This document shows, piece after piece, positions 5,544-7,184 of a DNA stretch of 7,184 nucleotides; position 1 is the stretch's first letter; each line of letters starts with the position of its first letter. The stretch comes from Desulfovibrio sp. OttesenSCG-928-G15. Its GTDB lineage: Bacteria > Desulfobacterota > Desulfovibrionia > Desulfovibrionales > Desulfovibrionaceae. The stretch is from assembly GCA_030266525.1 (NCBI GenBank), contig JAJDIC010000093.1:1-7184 (forward strand), written 5' to 3'. Position numbers and translations under genes: made by a program. The notes beneath the pieces were generated by a model. It searched no databases. It saw only the letters and a program-made list of their open reading frames with translations, and was not told the origin of the DNA.

Positions 5544-7019
5544 ATGCCCGGCAGGAACAACAGTTTTGAAGCGGATCCGGATTTTCTTGACCTGGTGTTG
5601 AACAGTCTTACCACCGGCATCTTTGTTTGCGACAATAATTTTATTGTCCGCTACATCAATCAGGCCTATGCCGACTACCTCGGCATGTCACGCGAAGCCG
5701 TTCTCGGCAGACCAATCACCGATTTCATACCGGACAGCCGCGCCCCTGTGGTCACCACCACCGGCCTGCCGGAAATGGGCAACATACGCACCCTCAAGAG
5801 CCAGGAGGGCGAGCGGGTCATTGTTGTCAACCGTCTGCCGCTCAAGCGCGGGTCAGATACCATAGGCATGCTCTCTCAAACGCTGTTCGGCTCTCGGGAA
5901 GAGTTTGACGCAGTCACCAAGCGTATAGAATACCTGGACAAAAAAGTCGCTTCCTACGCAAGGCGGATCAAAAGCGCCCTGTCTCCGCATTATTCCCTGC
6001 AATCCATTACAGGGGAAAGCGAGGCGATACAGCGCTTTCGTTCACACCTGCAACGCTTTGCAGCCACAAACTCCCCGGTGCTCATCCTCGGCGCGACAGG
6101 CACCGGCAAGGAACTGGCAGCCAGCGCCATTCACTGTGAAAGTGAGTGCAGCGAAGGTCCCTTTGTCAGCATCAACTGCGCAGCCATTCCCAAGGAATTG
6201 TTCGAGTCGGAACTGTTTGGCTATGCGCCCGGGGCTTTTTCCGGGGCGCACAAGGACGGCAAGGTCGGCCAGCTGGAACTCGCCGACCGGGGAACGCTGT
6301 TTCTGGACGAGGTGGGCGATACGCCGTTGCCCGCCCAGGCCAAGCTTTTGCGGGTGCTGGAAAACTGCACCCTGTACCGGCTTGGCTCCACCCAGCCGCG
6401 CACGGTGGATTTTCGCCTGATTGCCGCCACCAACAGGGACCTTCGGGCCATGATAGCGGAAGGCTCGTTTCGGGAAGACCTGTATTATCGCCTCAGTTCG
6501 TTAATTCTGACCGTGCCGTCATTGCACGAGCGCGCCGAAGATATTCCCGTCCTGGTCCGGCATCTGCTTGAACGCATGGGGCGCGATGATGTGGGCGTTA
6601 CCGAAAGCGCCATGCGGGCCATGACTACCTATTGCTGGCCGGGTAATATCCGGGAGCTGCGCAACGTTCTGACCAGCGCTCTCAGCCTGTGCCGCAACAA
6701 GCTGATCGATATGGGCGATTTGCCGCCGGAATTGCTTTCCGACTACGGCTCGTGCCAGCCGGGTCATGTCGCCGGGCAATACGCGGGCAGTCAGAGTACC
6801 CCGGAAGCGCCGTCTGCCGCCGCTTCCCCCGCCGGGGCCATTGCCAGCCTGCCTTCCATGCTGGCAAACAACGAACTGCGCCTGATTATCCTGACCCTGC
6901 AAGAACACAACTGGAACGTAGCCAAATCTGCCCGCGCCCTGGGCATCGCCAGGGCCACTCTTTACGAAAAGCTCAAGAAATACGGGATATCACGCGATAA
7001 CTGCGCGCGCCTCCTTTGA
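5544..7019 (+). CDS. Sigma54-dependent enhancer-binding activator, PAS-AAA+-Fis HTH
   Basis: One-component transcriptional activator that should drive a sigma54 promoter, most likely for the neighbouring transport genes. It has 491 residues. A PAS-like sensor lies at about 15-115 (GIFVCDNNFIVRYINQAYADYLG region), followed by a probable signalling helix at about 118-145. The AAA+ domain at about 152-385 has Walker A GATGTGKE (183-190), the sigma54-contacting loop GAFSGA (230-235; GAFTGA is usual), Walker B LFLDEV (252-257), the FREDLYYRL segment (309-317) and sensor II WPGNIREL (365-372). An Ala/Ser/Pro-rich linker (about 405-438) leads to a Fis-type HTH at about 454-482. There is no phospho-receiver domain, so the signal is probably a ligand or redox cue, not a kinase. 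ATG 5544 is the only conventional start before the in-frame TAA at 5487-5489; its Shine-Dalgarno (GAG 5535-5537) is weak, suggesting low expression. The ligand is unknown. Confidence 0.94.
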   Translation: MPGRNNSFEADPDFLDLVLNSLTTGIFVCDNNFIVRYINQAYADYLGMSREAVLGRPITDFIPDSRAPVVTTTGLPEMGNIRTLKSQEGERVIVVNRLPLKRGSDTIGMLSQTLFGSREEFDAVTKRIEYLDKKVASYARRIKSALSPHYSLQSITGESEAIQRFRSHLQRFAATNSPVLILGATGTGKELAASAIHCESECSEGPFVSINCAAIPKELFESELFGYAPGAFSGAHKDGKVGQLELADRGTLFLDEVGDTPLPAQAKLLRVLENCTLYRLGSTQPRTVDFRLIAATNRDLRAMIAEGSFREDLYYRLSSLILTVPSLHERAEDIPVLVRHLLERMGRDDVGVTESAMRAMTTYCWPGNIRELRNVLTSALSLCRNKLIDMGDLPPELLSDYGSCQPGHVAGQYAGSQSTPEAPSAAASPAGAIASLPSMLANNELRLIILTLQEHNWNVAKSARALGIARATLYEKLKKYGISRDNCARLL

Positions 7020-7136
7020 AAACCTTGTCTTTTTCCGTGTTGCGCTGCCTGCGGTGGGCGGTGATGAGAGAAAGGGGGGGGCGCTAGTGGGCATGTGGAA
7101 GGGTTTTCTTCCTGCATTTGCAAATGCATCATATCC
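7020..7136. other. Intergenic stretch between the regulator and a possible convergent gene
   Basis: I see no gene here. It holds a run of eight G at 7074-7081, a short GGAAG/CTTCC stem (7097-7101 with 7108-7112) and the palindrome listed separately. No convincing terminator follows the regulator: the T-run at 7030-7034 is preceded only by a 4-bp CGCG stem. Confidence 0.5.
7113..7128. repeat. Perfect 16-bp palindrome
   Basis: TGCATTTG (7113-7120) is immediately followed by its exact reverse complement CAAATGCA (7121-7128), with no spacer. A zero-loop palindrome suits a dimeric DNA-binding protein better than an RNA hairpin. It lies between the end of the regulator and a possible minus-strand gene end, an unusual place for an operator. 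It could also contribute to a weak bidirectional 3'-end structure. Confidence 0.6.
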
Positions 7137-7184
7137 CTAGGCGAGGGTTCTGATCAGGTTTTCACCCAGCTCCAGGCAATGGGT
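7137..7184 (-). CDS. Possible C-terminal end of a convergent gene
   Basis: Read on the minus strand from the window edge, one frame gives fifteen open codons, THCLELGENLIRTLA, then TAG (complement of 7137-7139). The composition is protein-like (amphipathic helix) and a convergent gene here would fit the spacing after the regulator. The stretch is too short to assign a family, and chance is not excluded. Confidence 0.3.
   Translation of the reverse strand, partial: THCLELGENLIRTLA

Noticed and set aside
5344..5601. An 85-codon plus-strand frame in the regulator leader
   Set aside because: It spans the tctC terminator tail, the dyads and the putative promoter, and runs into the regulator gene out of frame; no domain or ribosome binding site is seen.
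1..7184. CRISPR array, insertion sequence, tRNA or rRNA
   Set aside because: No regularly spaced direct repeats, transposase-like protein, long terminal inverted repeats or tRNA-like cloverleaf could be recognised on either strand.

Overview
The window reads as a compact catabolic locus from a Gram-negative bacterium: signal-peptide-bearing periplasmic binding protein, sigma54-dependent activator, moderate-to-high G+C. The overall style (a tripartite tricarboxylate transporter, TTT, next to a CoA-ligase pair and a PAS-type sigma54 activator) is compatible with Desulfovibrionaceae such as Desulfovibrio or Bilophila. That placement is an inference from gene content and was not tested by a search.

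Layout. All five metabolic and transport genes and the regulator lie on the plus strand. (1) Positions 20-2022 hold a two-gene unit for the beta and alpha subunits of a succinyl-CoA-synthetase-type acid-CoA ligase, separated by 2 bp. The stop of a probable upstream gene may overlap the first start (TGATG at 18-22). (2) Positions 2023-2246 are a structured 224-bp spacer holding two candidate sigma54 (-24/-12) motifs, two stem-loops, a CRP/FNR-type dyad and a good Shine-Dalgarno. (3) Positions 2247-5292 encode a complete TTT transporter in the order large membrane protein (TctA), small membrane protein (TctB), periplasmic binding protein (TctC). A strong hairpin lies between tctB and tctC, and a convincing Rho-independent terminator follows tctC. 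(4) Positions 5293-5543 are the leader of the regulator, with dyads and a possible sigma70-type promoter. (5) Positions 5544-7019 encode a one-component PAS / AAA+ / Fis-HTH enhancer-binding protein. (6) Positions 7020-7184 hold a G8 tract, a perfect 16-bp palindrome and, on the minus strand, what may be the last 15 codons of a convergent gene.

How it may work together (inference): the regulator senses a small molecule through its PAS domain and activates a sigma54 promoter for uptake. TctABC imports a di- or tricarboxylate-like acid, and the ligase activates that acid, or a product of it, to a CoA thioester at the expense of ATP. An enzyme that then cleaves or rearranges the thioester is not in the window and could lie upstream of position 20.

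The most notable observation is that both ligase subunits keep the phospho-histidine machinery but differ from canonical SucCD in conserved active-site loops. The alpha subunit has GGNSSG where GPNCPG is usual. The beta subunit has FGTIARAD where FGGIVRCD is usual, and YLEFGG where FLDVGG is usual. Together with the linked transporter and regulator, this suggests a dedicated acid-CoA ligase rather than the TCA-cycle enzyme. I see no CRISPR array, insertion sequence, rRNA or tRNA.
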